Of a DNA stretch of 64,000 bases, positions 9,591-18,734 are shown piece after piece; positions within the stretch are counted from its first letter, which is position 1; every line of letters starts with the position of its first letter. The stretch lies in assembly GCA_944324165.1 (NCBI GenBank), contig CALUVG010000003.1, forward strand, positions 55,914 through 119,913. Reading direction: 5' to 3'. The notes under the pieces were generated by a model, which was given only the letters and a program-made list of their open reading frames with translations, had not been told where the DNA came from and did not search any database. The stretch comes from Candidatus Gastranaerophilales bacterium (GTDB lineage Bacteria; Cyanobacteriota; Vampirovibrionia; Gastranaerophilales; Gastranaerophilaceae). Both the position numbers and the translations under genes were made by a program.

Positions 9591-9708
9591 AATTCTGTCT
9601 TCCTTTCATTTGTTTCGTAACTCGTAGTTTTCATGTCGGCACATGTTTTTAAAAACTTTAAACATGTCTTCAATCATGTTACAATTTTGTTACAATTTGA
9701 ATTTTAAA

Positions 9709-10353
9709 CTATTTTCGAAAACGGTCTGAAAGGTATGCCAGTATTGCTCCTCCGACCTCTTCATTAGGATCAAAATTTGTTTGCGGAGGGTTAACAGAAT
9801 TGCGTATTAACATGGCAACCAGAGGTCCAAAAGCGTCCGGAACTTGAATTTTTCTATAAATTCCTGCTAGAAAAGTTTGGATAAACGGGGAATTTGTTTG
9901 ATTAAAGCGTGATAATACAGGATACATCTTATCCACGCCTTTTGTACCGCCATCTATCATTCTGTCTACTATATATAATGTTTCTGTTATCTGTGCCTCA
10001 TTGTTTGAATGCGCCAGTATATCTGATAAATACGGCAGTGCCTGCTCCTTTTGCCTTACAAAATAATCTACCTTCTGCTGATTGAAGGTACAGTAGTTAG
10101 TTGTAGAAGACGTTAGGACGTTAGCGGATTTGCGGACGGATGGAGCGAACGAAGTGAGCGAATCCGGGTAGCGAGCAGATTGAGCTGGCTTGTGCGTAAG
10201 CACTACAGGCGAAACTCTGCGAGCGTGAAGCAAATCCAAGACAGGACGATAAGACGTTAAGTTCGTTAATGGAGGTAGATTCGTGTTGTTGTACACCACA
10301 TACTGTGGATATGTAAAATTATTGTTAGGTCTATTTATTGATTGAATACTCAT
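9709..10353 (-). CDS. Unknown protein carrying an in-frame repeat insertion
   Basis: A 214-residue protein. Residues roughly 32-80 are encoded by a dispersed repeat (10109-10260) whose translation LDLLHARRVSPVV and SARYPDSLTSFAPSVRKSA is also found in the pilin-like gene at 21387. The remainder is probably the original gene: an Asn/Thr-rich start and an alpha-helical C-terminal part (KVDYFVRQKEQALPYLSDIL, then DRMIDGGTKGVDKMYPVLSRF) that resembles a HEAT/armadillo-like helical domain. No signal peptide. The insertion leaves the frame open, so the gene may still be expressed. No obvious Shine-Dalgarno site was seen. Confidence 0.7.
   Translation of the reverse strand: MSIQSINRPNNNFTYPQYVVYNNTNLPPLTNLTSYRPVLDLLHARRVSPVVLTHKPAQSARYPDSLTSFAPSVRKSANVLTSSTTNYCTFNQQKVDYFVRQKEQALPYLSDILAHSNNEAQITETLYIVDRMIDGGTKGVDKMYPVLSRFNQTNSPFIQTFLAGIYRKIQVPDAFGPLVAMLIRNSVNPPQTNFDPNEEVGGAILAYLSDRFRK
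10109..10260 (-). repeat. Dispersed repeat A, copy 1, in frame inside a gene
   Basis: The core 10123-10239 is 117 bases and nearly identical to 21480-21596 and similar to 62202-62319. Its ends are inverted (GGATTTGC and GCAAATCC). On either side lie GACGTTAGGACGTT and GACGATAAGACGTTAA, the GACGTTA-type short repeat that also flanks the intergenic copy. As 117 is a multiple of three, the core adds 39 codons without a frameshift. Confidence 0.85.
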
Positions 10354-10428
10354 TTATTAATTACTCACTATTTTTTAGTTGGTGGCACGATTTACTCACC
10401 TACTGTTATTAAATATTGTTAATGTACT

Positions 10429-10460
10429 TAACGTCCTAACGTCCTAACGTCTTAACGTCT
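10429..10460. repeat. Four tandem 8-base units (TAACGTCY)
   Basis: Four head-to-tail units TAACGTCC, TAACGTCC, TAACGTCT, TAACGTCT directly after the stop codon of the 10463-11980 gene. The same octamer (GACGTTA on the other strand) flanks repeat A at 10109 and 62180 and recurs around 61970-62000, 62325 and 62520, so it belongs to the same repeat family. Confidence 0.8.
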
Positions 10461-10462
10461 TA

Positions 10463-11980
10463 CTATGAATATACAAACGGCGGACCGTTTTTGACTTCAA
10501 ATAGTATATTATCCGCCATAGTTTTAAGTTGTTCCTTAGGTTTTCCATTTTGTACCTGTTTATAGAATTCATCCATTAAAGGCTGAATTGCCGCATCTTT
10601 TTTGGATTTAAAATTGCGTAATTCCGTTGATACAAGGCGTTTTTGCAGATCAAGTTCGGTTTGAGCATTTATTTTCTTTACTTGAACTTCCTTTATCGCA
10701 TCGCCGGCTAGTTTTCCACCATAGGAAATTGCCGCAGCTCCTGTCATACCGAAGAATAATTGCCTGAATTGTGCATTATCGGTATCTAAAAGCCAGTTAT
10801 AAAGAAATGCTCTATAATCATCAACAAATGATGAAAATGCCGGTTTAGGAGTTCCGTCCCCGCCTATATGTGAATTAACCTTTACTGCGGATGTTTGGAT
10901 TTTTGTTATTGTATTATTGATAAACTCTTCTATAACTTCAGGTTTCTCCCATTTTATACCTTGCATAAGCCTTTTAACGGTTTCCGGTGCCGCATCTATG
11001 GATTGGAATAAAATAAGAAGATTTTCACTATCCTGTTTACGTGTTGTTTCAGTAGAATTTTTAACGACTTTTGAGATTATGCTTTCTGTGAATTCCGTAT
11101 AATCCTTTAAATGCCCCCTGCTGCGGCTTAAATTCATTAATGACATGTAAGAAAGTCCTATTATACCGCCAACGGTTGCAGCCCCCATAAGAAAATATGC
11201 CACAGGATTGTTTTTCTTGTTATTTGCTTGTTGGCGGGACTGATTCGTCCCCATAAATGCTATTTGGGTTGATTTGCCAAAATTAGGCAAAATTGGTTCA
11301 TCTTCTTCTGAGATATATTTATTCAGTTCTTTTGCTTTATCCGAAAGTGTATTTCTTATAATTTGAATTTTGCCTGAAAACGATTGTGTTTCAACATCAA
11401 TTAATTTTTCCTGTAAGTTCTTTTGTATGTCTGCTTCGCGCTTTTTAACCCAGATTTCTTTGAATCCGTCAAAAAATGTTTTTCCCATAAACGCTGTTGC
11501 GGTTAGTGAAAGCACTCCCAGACCGGCTATTATAGTCTTTCTGTTAGGGTTGGTTACCATTTGGAAAATAGCCTGTGATGTCTCATCATTAATGGATATA
11601 TTGCGTGTAAGTGTAGGCAGCCATTTCTCTTTGACCATATTTTTAGCCATTTGGGTCGCAATTTTTGTATTGTGGCTGATAAATGCCGTAACACCGGCAA
11701 AAAGTCCCATTACAGCCAGTGAGGCTGCACTTATCGGCAAAAGACTTTTCTCTTTAGGAAGTTTGTCTTCTTCAAGTTTTTGAGGTAGTTTTACACGATC
11801 TGAAATAATAAGAGTATCAACCGTGTCGTCCAGATTGATACAGGTATCCGTACTGTTGTCTTTTATAAAGTTATTTACAAGAACACCTTCTTTAGTGTAG
11901 TAATTTGTACGTTTCTGAGTTGTTGTTAAATTCCTTTGTGCTCTTGCTGTTTCATTATCATGAAACGGCGTTATGTTCAT
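10463..11980 (-). CDS. Uncharacterised membrane protein
   Basis: A 505-residue protein. It has an Asn/Thr-rich N terminus (MNITPFHDNETARAQRNLTT) and then hydrophobic segments near residues 80-100 (SLLPISAASLAVMGLFAG), 150-165 (TIIAGLGVLSLTATAFMG) and 265-280 (VAYFLMGAATVGGIIGLSY), with a fourth, weaker one near 410-425. Long charged helical stretches lie between them, and the two halves show loosely similar membrane/helix patterns (FFDGFKEIWVKKREADIQKNL against AGDAIKEVQVKKINAQTELDL), suggesting an internal duplication. No enzyme motif. Its start overlaps the end of the upstream gene by 23 bases, so the two are one transcription unit. Confidence 0.82.
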   Translation of the reverse strand: MNITPFHDNETARAQRNLTTTQKRTNYYTKEGVLVNNFIKDNSTDTCINLDDTVDTLIISDRVKLPQKLEEDKLPKEKSLLPISAASLAVMGLFAGVTAFISHNTKIATQMAKNMVKEKWLPTLTRNISINDETSQAIFQMVTNPNRKTIIAGLGVLSLTATAFMGKTFFDGFKEIWVKKREADIQKNLQEKLIDVETQSFSGKIQIIRNTLSDKAKELNKYISEEDEPILPNFGKSTQIAFMGTNQSRQQANNKKNNPVAYFLMGAATVGGIIGLSYMSLMNLSRSRGHLKDYTEFTESIISKVVKNSTETTRKQDSENLLILFQSIDAAPETVKRLMQGIKWEKPEVIEEFINNTITKIQTSAVKVNSHIGGDGTPKPAFSSFVDDYRAFLYNWLLDTDNAQFRQLFFGMTGAAAISYGGKLAGDAIKEVQVKKINAQTELDLQKRLVSTELRNFKSKKDAAIQPLMDEFYKQVQNGKPKEQLKTMADNILFEVKNGPPFVYS

Positions 11981-12668
11981 CTTCTAAATCCTTTTTGTTG
12001 TTATAACCAGTGATTTTCGTATATAATCTGTGTATAAACGTTTTTAATTCAAAGGCTTTTTTAGTTTCATCAATTTTCTTTTCATCATTATCTATATCAA
12101 GCGGTTCAAAAAGTCCGAATAATGACTGCACTTTTTTCTTGAAATCATTGAATGCCTCGGAAACTTTTTTCTGAACAGCGGCTTTCAGTTCTCCGTATAC
12201 GGCTGTTAGTTTGTCTGAAATATCTGCAAATTTTTGGGAAATATTCTGAGTGAAGTTTGCAATATTTTCCGGCATGTTTCGTAAAGCATTAAGAGTATTG
12301 CCAAGGACAGTGTTTAAGACAAAATTAACAGGTCTTGAGATAATTGCCGGTGTATTAGTTGTAAAAAATTGTGCAAGACTTACCAGTCTCTGATGAGCAT
12401 TGGTCATTGTCTGCTGAAAAGCCTGCATATTTTGGACAAAATTTTGAGCATCCTGTTGTCTTGCAAGTTTTGCTTCTTGTTGAGCTTTCAAAAAGGCACC
12501 TATTGCAGCACACTCATTCCAGCTCATTTCGCCCGGTTTAGCCGAAAAATCAGCTTTTCTCATTCCGCCGCCACCCATACCGTTACAAATAGGACAAGCC
12601 CCTAACGGTAATCCGTGCGGGCAAGTTCCAACTCTTGCACTATTTGTCTGTATTGCTCCAAATGGCAT
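11958..12668 (-). CDS. Unknown protein with an N-terminal Cys-rich motif
   Basis: A 236-residue protein. Residues 14-30 read GTCPHGLPLGACPICNG, a CPHG...CPIC arrangement that could bind zinc, followed by a Gly run (GMGGGGMRK). The rest is long amphipathic helix with Gln/Lys/Phe-rich segments (FQQTMTNAHQRLVSLAQFF; FADISDKLTAVYGELKAAVQ), as in helical scaffolding proteins. It is the first gene of a two-gene unit with the 505-residue membrane protein and overlaps it. The ribosome site AGAGGA lies inside a hairpin immediately upstream of the ATG. Confidence 0.8.
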   Translation of the reverse strand: MPFGAIQTNSARVGTCPHGLPLGACPICNGMGGGGMRKADFSAKPGEMSWNECAAIGAFLKAQQEAKLARQQDAQNFVQNMQAFQQTMTNAHQRLVSLAQFFTTNTPAIISRPVNFVLNTVLGNTLNALRNMPENIANFTQNISQKFADISDKLTAVYGELKAAVQKKVSEAFNDFKKKVQSLFGLFEPLDIDNDEKKIDETKKAFELKTFIHRLYTKITGYNNKKDLEDEHNAVS

Positions 12669-12675
12669 TAAAAAA

Positions 12676-12694
12676 TCCTCTATTCTTTAGAGGA
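12676..12694 (-). promoter_or_regulatory. Hairpin covering the ribosome-binding site of the 11958-12668 gene
   Basis: TCCTCTA and TAGAGGA form a seven-pair stem around AAGAA on the minus strand. The 3' arm holds the only Shine-Dalgarno-like sequence (AGAGGA), followed by six T and the start codon. Folded, it would hide the ribosome site or could act as a weak terminator. A second hairpin (GGTCA/TGACC) lies about 50 bases further upstream. Confidence 0.5.
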
Positions 12695-12943
12695 CACTGA
12701 AAAAAAGTTCTTGCATTAGGTCAAAAAGCACGTGACCAAAGCTTTTTTTCGAGTGTTCCGACTATTACGGCTGCGGCTACAGTTGAAGATCTCCACTTCA
12801 TTTCCTCTATAAAAATCCTAGAATAAAAATAATTAGCATGTCAATAAATATATATATAATATGAATTTTTATTATATTGATTAGTTAAATAATTTTATCT
12901 GATCTTATTTGACACAGCTGTTTTAAAGCCATAAAATAAGAGT

Positions 12944-13804
12944 ATGAAGAAGATTATTTTAACAATTTTATTCCTGTTGTTCTCTTTTCAATATGTAATT
13001 GCGGCTGAAACAGAAGTAGCTGTCGATAAAAGCACGACAAAAAGTGAAACTTCTGATGATATGATTCTGCCAAATATATTTATATATTCTCCACCGCCGC
13101 CGACCGGTGATGAAGTAAAATTGAACGACTCTGATACCGTTAAAATTAATGATACTGAAAATCCTTATCATAAAGTACGTTATGATGACAGTTCTGTAGC
13201 AAGGTACGAACTGGAAACAGAAGGGGAGGATGTAGTAACACTGCGTGATGTTCATAGCAAATCTTTAAATATAAATGATCCATCTTCAACTAAAGTCTTT
13301 CAGTTAAATGCTCAAAAGACACGAAATTTAATACCAACATCCGTAATGCCGTCTATGTATATGCCTGAAGAATACAGAATAAGCCCGTTAAACAGGAATC
13401 AAGTCGAAACAGCAGGTAACTTTTCCTTCGGTACTTTGTACAGTTCCGGTATAGACACTTCTCAGCTTGAATATAATGCAGGGCTTTTTACACGTTATGA
13501 ACGTGAAAAATTCGCCATTTCAACTGCCTATCAGAAAAATCAAGGTACTGCATATGGCTTGACTACAGATAATTTTTACTTTTCACCGGAATTTAAGCTT
13601 AATAATTCAATATCAATATCAAGTATTATAAAAACTGATACTACAAGAAACCGTAAAAGTAACGAATTTGTACTTAAAATTAAACCATTTGCTTATAAAG
13701 GTAATGATAGGGTCAATCTTGAATTCGGCGCCGGACAAACTTATGACGAAAATAATGCTTTGTTTAAGACGCAGTTTCGCTTTAATACAAGTATACAATT
13801 GTAA
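12944..13804 (+). CDS. Exported protein, possible small outer-membrane beta-barrel
   Basis: A 286-residue protein with a clear signal peptide: MKKIILTILFLLFSFQY then VIAAETE, cleavage likely near residue 21. A Ser/Thr/Asp-rich spacer is followed from about residue 150 by alternating aromatic/polar strands (GNFSFGTLYSSGIDTSQLEY, LFTRYEREKFAISTAYQK), and the protein ends FRFNTSIQL. The alternation and aromatic-rich end fit an outer-membrane barrel or a periplasmic beta protein. No homologue is recognised. Monocistronic, about 70 bases before the FtsB-like gene. Confidence 0.75.
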   Translation: MKKIILTILFLLFSFQYVIAAETEVAVDKSTTKSETSDDMILPNIFIYSPPPPTGDEVKLNDSDTVKINDTENPYHKVRYDDSSVARYELETEGEDVVTLRDVHSKSLNINDPSSTKVFQLNAQKTRNLIPTSVMPSMYMPEEYRISPLNRNQVETAGNFSFGTLYSSGIDTSQLEYNAGLFTRYEREKFAISTAYQKNQGTAYGLTTDNFYFSPEFKLNNSISISSIIKTDTTRNRKSNEFVLKIKPFAYKGNDRVNLEFGAGQTYDENNALFKTQFRFNTSIQL

Positions 13805-13871
13805 ATTTACTTGAACTTGATTGTATTAACTGTTTATTTCTATTATAATTTTGTTATACGAGGTTGGAAAG

Positions 13872-14309
13872 TTGGCACTAAATCGTAAAAATCAGACTAA
13901 AACTGAAAATAACACTGCTTCTAATACTTCAGAAGAATTAAAACAGCGATTAGATAAAAAGACAGGTTTTTATTATTCGTTTTTGACTTTAGTGCTTTTA
14001 TTTTGTCTTATTCAGGTCGGGTTCGGGGTTATACTGAATGTCTCTAAAACAATATCTTATAGGGCAAAAATATTTACGATGCAAAAAATTAAGAATGCTG
14101 CGATTACAAGAAATGACGATTTGAAACAGGAAATAAAAATGTTTTCTTCTGCAACAAGTCTTGAGGGTATTGCTCGTAATAACTTAAAAATGGCAAGTGA
14201 AGATGAAGTTCTTATTCTTATTAATAATCCGCCTGTTGAAAAAACTAATAAGAAAAAAAATATACTTGATAAATTTAAAAAAATTGTAGGTAAAAATAAT
14301 GCAAAATAA
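13872..14309 (+). CDS. FtsB/DivIC-like septum formation initiator
   Basis: About 145 residues from a TTG start at 13872 with GAGG eight bases upstream; an in-frame TTG at 13851 overlaps a TATAAT box (13842-13847) and is less likely. The protein has a charged cytoplasmic tail, one membrane segment (YYSFLTLVLLFCLIQVGFGV), a helical coiled-coil stretch and the motif SLEGIARNNLKMASEDEV, which matches the IARxxLxMxxPxE pattern after the FtsB/DivIC/FtsL coiled coil. Such proteins link the division ring to septal peptidoglycan synthases. It overlaps the next gene by 11 bases. Confidence 0.7.
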   Translation: MALNRKNQTKTENNTASNTSEELKQRLDKKTGFYYSFLTLVLLFCLIQVGFGVILNVSKTISYRAKIFTMQKIKNAAITRNDDLKQEIKMFSSATSLEGIARNNLKMASEDEVLILINNPPVEKTNKKKNILDKFKKIVGKNNAK

Positions 14310-15864
14310 AGAAATTACTGGATATATCCAACACGCCTTTGAACTTAAAGAACAAAAATGTTATAAACAGGCAATAGAAATGCTTTATAAAGTTCTGGAA
14401 GAAGAAAATGATAATATTGAAATTCTTTTTCAAATAGGTGAACTGTACTTTTTGATGCAAAACAATCAACGTGCAATTCAATATCTGGAAAAAGTTCTGG
14501 TAAAAGAGCCAAATCATATTGAAAGTCTTAAACTTTTGCAAAAAATATATACTGCAATGAATATGTATGATGAGGCGGAAAGATATGCTGAAAAAATATT
14601 TGCAGAAAATAAAACATCCCAAAATCTTGTTGAATTAGTGTTTCTAGCAGGTAAAGCAAATAAAATTGAAAAAATAGAAGAATATAAAAATTCAAGTCTT
14701 GCTGACGATAATGTTATGTTTGCGGTTGCGCAAGTCTACTATAATAAATCTGAGATTAATAAAGCTAAGGAAATCCTAGAAAAACTGCCTGAAAATGATA
14801 ATGCAATATTGTTGCTCGGAAAAATATACTTTGACGAGAGTGATTTTAGTAAAGCACGGGAATTATTTTCTAAATTACCACAGAGTTTTGAAAATGCAGA
14901 ACTTTACAATTACCGCGGACTTTTTGCACTTGAAGATATGCAATTTATTGATGCGATAAAATACTTTTCAAAAGCTTTAAATTTAGATAAGCGAAACGCC
15001 CGTTATGCTTATAATCTTGGTAATGCATATTTTTATAACGGCTGGATAAAAGAAGCTGTTAAGTCATATCTTGATGCAGTTTGTCTGGCTCCTGAAATTT
15101 TGGATTACAGATATTCTCTGGCATATCTGTATTATCAGACTAAAGCTTTTGATAAGGCTCAAAATGAGATTAACTATATTTTTGAACACGATCCTGAACA
15201 TTATCAGGCAAAAATTTTAAATGCACTTTTAAAATTTGAGAATAAAGATTTTCTGGGCGCAAAAAATGATCTGGAATGTGTGCTTTCCGTAAAAGAAGAT
15301 GACTTTGCTGTCACTTCACTTGTAAAAGTGTATCAGGAATTACAAATGTTTAACAAGGCAGAACAGCTTTTAAATCCGCTTATGAAAAAAAATCCTGATA
15401 ATTTGCAATACCAATTTGAATTTGCAGAAATTCTTGCCTCCGAGAAAAAATTCGATGAATGTCTTAAATTGACAGGGGCGATTATAGAAGAAAATGAAAA
15501 TTATCTTCCGGCATACGCATTGGCTGCAAAAGCAGCGTTTTTAAATAATGATTTAGAAACAGCAAAGGATTATGCACAGCGCGCAATAGCAATAGATATG
15601 AATTTTGCACCCGGATATTATTATCTGGCTCTTGTGCGCAGAGAAGAAAAAGACTACGATGAGGCTGTCGAATGTATGAAACGCGCCATCATGTACGATT
15701 TGAATAATGCTGAATACTATGCGGCAATGAGTGAATTATATAAGTTAAAGGAAGAATACAAATCAGCACTTGAGTATGCAAACGAAGCGTCCTCACTGGA
15801 TAGTTCAACAAAATATAAAGTTTTGTATTCAGAATTGGCTGCATTAAATCGTAAACAAAAATGA
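14299..15864 (+). CDS. Tetratricopeptide-repeat protein
   Basis: A 521-residue protein made of TPR units from end to end, for example KCYKQAIEMLYKVLEEENDN, NQRAIQYLEKVLVKEPNHIE and AIKYFSKALNLDKRNARYAY. There is no signal peptide or membrane segment, so it is cytoplasmic unless tethered by a partner. Its start overlaps the division-protein gene by 11 bases, so it is translated from the same mRNA and may act as a scaffold alongside it. The repeats continue to the C terminus and no enzymatic domain is attached. Confidence 0.9.
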   Translation: MQNKEITGYIQHAFELKEQKCYKQAIEMLYKVLEEENDNIEILFQIGELYFLMQNNQRAIQYLEKVLVKEPNHIESLKLLQKIYTAMNMYDEAERYAEKIFAENKTSQNLVELVFLAGKANKIEKIEEYKNSSLADDNVMFAVAQVYYNKSEINKAKEILEKLPENDNAILLLGKIYFDESDFSKARELFSKLPQSFENAELYNYRGLFALEDMQFIDAIKYFSKALNLDKRNARYAYNLGNAYFYNGWIKEAVKSYLDAVCLAPEILDYRYSLAYLYYQTKAFDKAQNEINYIFEHDPEHYQAKILNALLKFENKDFLGAKNDLECVLSVKEDDFAVTSLVKVYQELQMFNKAEQLLNPLMKKNPDNLQYQFEFAEILASEKKFDECLKLTGAIIEENENYLPAYALAAKAAFLNNDLETAKDYAQRAIAIDMNFAPGYYYLALVRREEKDYDEAVECMKRAIMYDLNNAEYYAAMSELYKLKEEYKSALEYANEASSLDSSTKYKVLYSELAALNRKQK

Positions 15865-15939
15865 CAAAAAATTTGTCCTCCCAAAAAATAATATTATAAT
15901 ATTTAATATGGAATTAAAAATGAGGAGATAAGCCTTAGT

Positions 15940-16611
15940 ATGAAGTTTGAAAAAGTATTAGGAATAGCTGTTTTAACAAGCGTTTTAACATTACCTGCAA
16001 TTGCAAAAGATGAAATATTTATTCCGCAGAATTATCCGGAAAAATACAATGCAGAAAAAATTACAGAATTAAAACCTATGTACAAAAATATCAGCAAGGA
16101 GCAAATTATTTATGTTGCACTGGATATGCTGCGCGGAACAAATGGGGATTTTTCCAGAAAAGCTATTATGGGAAATAATTTGTCAGGCAAACCTGTTAAA
16201 ATAGAATTCAGAGATTTGAGCACAATAAACCCTGAATATGCTGAATTTGATGCTCTTGGATGGAAAAAAGGTAAGAATTTATATATATTTATAAATCCAA
16301 AACATCAAGATGCACCGCCTGCGGCAATAGCAGCATTACTTTCTCATGAAGCACTACATCAGGACGAATACAATTCTCTGGCGGAAGAAACTTACGCCTG
16401 GACTATGGAAGCCGCTGTATGGTGTGAACTCTTGAAAATATACCCAGAAAGCGGTGATGAAAATTTACATCCGCTGGTGAATCGTGAAAATACGTTGAAA
16501 AAATTGTTTGAACGCGGACAGTATACAAATCAATATATTAAAAAGACTGTCTATTCAAATCCCGGCTATAAAGACCTGCCGTCAACATCTCCGGGATTTG
16601 AAGATCTATAG
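15940..16611 (+). CDS. Exported protein with an HExxH-type zinc site
   Basis: A 223-residue protein with a signal peptide (MKFEKVLGIAVLTSVLTLPAIA, cleavage near residue 22) and an AGGAG ribosome site. At about residue 145 it reads LLSHEALHQDEYNSLAEE. HEALH fits the HExxH zinc-peptidase motif and a Glu-rich helix (EETYAWTMEAAVW) follows, as in gluzincins. Function probably periplasmic or on the cell surface; substrate unknown. The protein is short for a peptidase, so it may be a minimal or regulatory family member. Confidence 0.75.
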   Translation: MKFEKVLGIAVLTSVLTLPAIAKDEIFIPQNYPEKYNAEKITELKPMYKNISKEQIIYVALDMLRGTNGDFSRKAIMGNNLSGKPVKIEFRDLSTINPEYAEFDALGWKKGKNLYIFINPKHQDAPPAAIAALLSHEALHQDEYNSLAEETYAWTMEAAVWCELLKIYPESGDENLHPLVNRENTLKKLFERGQYTNQYIKKTVYSNPGYKDLPSTSPGFEDL

Positions 16612-16709
16612 CAGAATATTGGAAATTTAATGATTATTCATACTTTTGAATGAATTTTTGATAATTCTGCCCGCTTAACCAAAAGTATATTGATTATAAA
16701 AATTCCTTG

Positions 16710-17954
16710 ATGTTAAATATTGGTATGAAAAAATTTCAGGTTGTAATATTTATAGTATTAACGGTTATTTTGCTGGCATTAAATAAATTTTTAATGCTTA
16801 AAAATAACAATGTTGCTATTACTGAAACCACGGAAATGATAAATCATAACCATGTTTCTTCACAGAGATTATTTGATAATGTTTGGGAGGAGATAAGGGA
16901 TAATTATTACGATCCGGAATTGAATAATCAAGATTGGAGCCGTTGGAAATACCATTACCATGGCAAAATTAAAACTGATGAAGACGCAAAAGTAGCAATT
17001 GATAGTATGCTGGCAAGTTTGGATGATCCGTATTCAAGATTTTTAACAAAGTCTGAATATTCTGATCAAAATACATCAATTAATTCTAAAATTACGGGTA
17101 TAGGTGTTAATATAGCGTCAATTTCCGGTAAAATTCATATTATAAATGTTATAGAAGGCACTCCGGCACAGTATGCAAATCTTTTGCCTGATGATATTAT
17201 TATTGCAATTGATGGTAAAGATGTGAGCGGTATGCCTCTTTCAGATGTGGCTAATCTTGTACGCGGACCGGAAAATAGTGTGGTTGAGCTTACTATTATG
17301 CGTAATAATGATAAACTTGTAAAAAAAGTAATGCGTAAAGAAATAAAGATTAAAACAGTTAGAAGTTCTGTGGAAAAGGATATCGGATATATTAAAATTT
17401 CGACATTTATCGGGGCAACAACTCCCAATGAATTTCTTGATGCTCTTGAAAAAACAAAAGATACTGAAGGATTAATAATAGACCTGCGCGGTAACACAGG
17501 CGGACTGCTGCCTAATGCAATTTTCATCGCAAACCTTTTTATTCCTGAAGGTAAACTCGTAAGTATAGTAGGGCGTGATGGTTACAAATATGATATTCTG
17601 GCACAAGATACAAAATTCGGCGTTAAAAAACCGCTTGTCGTGTTGATAGACGGAGCTTCTGCCAGTGCAAGTGAAATACTTTCCGGAGCGTTAAAAGATT
17701 ATCATAAAGCAAAACTTGTCGGTACAAGAACTTACGGCAAGGGTATGGTTCAGAAAATTATTCCTATGCAGAATGAAACAGGTCTAAATTTAACAATTGC
17801 CAAATATCTTACCCCGAATGGAACAGATATCAATAAAAAAGGAATAGAGCCTGATATAAAAGTATCATTCAGTTTAAATGACCTTAAAAATAGAAATGAT
17901 GCCCAACTGAATGCCGCTAAAAATTATCTCTCAAAAATGATATCTCAAAATTAA
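16710..17954 (+). CDS. ctpA: C-terminal processing peptidase, S41 family
   Basis: About 414 residues with an N-terminal membrane anchor (QVVIFIVLTVILLALNKF). A PDZ domain follows at roughly residues 120-195 (GIGVNIASISGKIHIINVIE, APAQYA-like TPAQYANLLPDDIIIAIDG). The S41 protease domain then has the nucleophile in DGASASASEILSGAL and the lysine in GTRTYGKGMVQK. Such enzymes trim or degrade periplasmic proteins. Neither possible start (16710, or 16725 giving MKKFQ) has a good Shine-Dalgarno site. No partner gene is adjacent; adk begins about 100 bases later. Confidence 0.93.
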   Translation: MLNIGMKKFQVVIFIVLTVILLALNKFLMLKNNNVAITETTEMINHNHVSSQRLFDNVWEEIRDNYYDPELNNQDWSRWKYHYHGKIKTDEDAKVAIDSMLASLDDPYSRFLTKSEYSDQNTSINSKITGIGVNIASISGKIHIINVIEGTPAQYANLLPDDIIIAIDGKDVSGMPLSDVANLVRGPENSVVELTIMRNNDKLVKKVMRKEIKIKTVRSSVEKDIGYIKISTFIGATTPNEFLDALEKTKDTEGLIIDLRGNTGGLLPNAIFIANLFIPEGKLVSIVGRDGYKYDILAQDTKFGVKKPLVVLIDGASASASEILSGALKDYHKAKLVGTRTYGKGMVQKIIPMQNETGLNLTIAKYLTPNGTDINKKGIEPDIKVSFSLNDLKNRNDAQLNAAKNYLSKMISQN

Positions 17955-18059
17955 CTCTTTTAAAATTGTCCGGCTGATATTTTACCCGTTGAAAAATTCT
18001 TAAATTTATAATATAATTTAACTATCAATTTACCGTAAAATTAAGAAAAGAGTATTATT

Positions 18060-18716
18060 ATGAAAAAAGAACTTATTTTTTTAGGACCGCCTGCGTGCGG
18101 CAAAGGCACACAAACTAACAGACTTGCCGAATTTTTGAATTTTCCGCATATTGATACAGGGTCACTTTTAAGAAATGAAATGAAAAACGGAACAGAAGCA
18201 GGAAAAGAAGCAAAAAACTATGTAGATAAAGGTCAACTTGTACCTGCTGAATTAGTTGCAAAGATTATTAAAAACAGACTGGCACAGGATGACTGTAAAA
18301 ACGGATATATCCTTGACGGTTATCCGAGAAGTGTTGAGCAGGCAGATATTTTAGAGGTAATAAATAAAGAAATAGACGCTGATGAAACAACTGATTTTAA
18401 GGCAATATATTTTGATATAGATACCAATTTGCTGGTTGAAAGAATTGTAAATCGTCGTTCTTGCCCTGTTTGCGGAGCAATATACAATCTTTTGTCTATA
18501 CCGCCTAAAGTTGAAAATCACTGTGATAATGACGGGGCAGAATTAACCCAGAGAAAGGATGACACAAGAGAAGTTGCTCAGGCCAGATTTGATACCTATT
18601 TCAAAGAAACTGCGCCGCTAATTAATTATTATAAAGATAAAGGCGTTTTGAAAACAATAGATGCAAATGGTACTATTGATGAAGTCTGGGATAGACTGTT
18701 AAAGGTTATTGAATAG
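18060..18716 (+). CDS. adk: Adenylate kinase
   Basis: A 218-residue enzyme balancing ATP + AMP and ADP. The P-loop reads GPPACGKGTQ; DGYPRS is the AMP-site motif. The long LID carries a zinc-type set: CPVCG, then a Cys-Asp pair (HCDNDGA), where the fourth ligand may be Asp. Start ATG follows AAGAAAAGAG. It is followed 18 bases later by map, the common adk-map arrangement from ribosomal/secY operons, though no ribosomal genes accompany it here. Confidence 0.97.
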   Translation: MKKELIFLGPPACGKGTQTNRLAEFLNFPHIDTGSLLRNEMKNGTEAGKEAKNYVDKGQLVPAELVAKIIKNRLAQDDCKNGYILDGYPRSVEQADILEVINKEIDADETTDFKAIYFDIDTNLLVERIVNRRSCPVCGAIYNLLSIPPKVENHCDNDGAELTQRKDDTREVAQARFDTYFKETAPLINYYKDKGVLKTIDANGTIDEVWDRLLKVIE

Positions 18717-18734
18717 TTTTAAGAGAGGCTGTCA

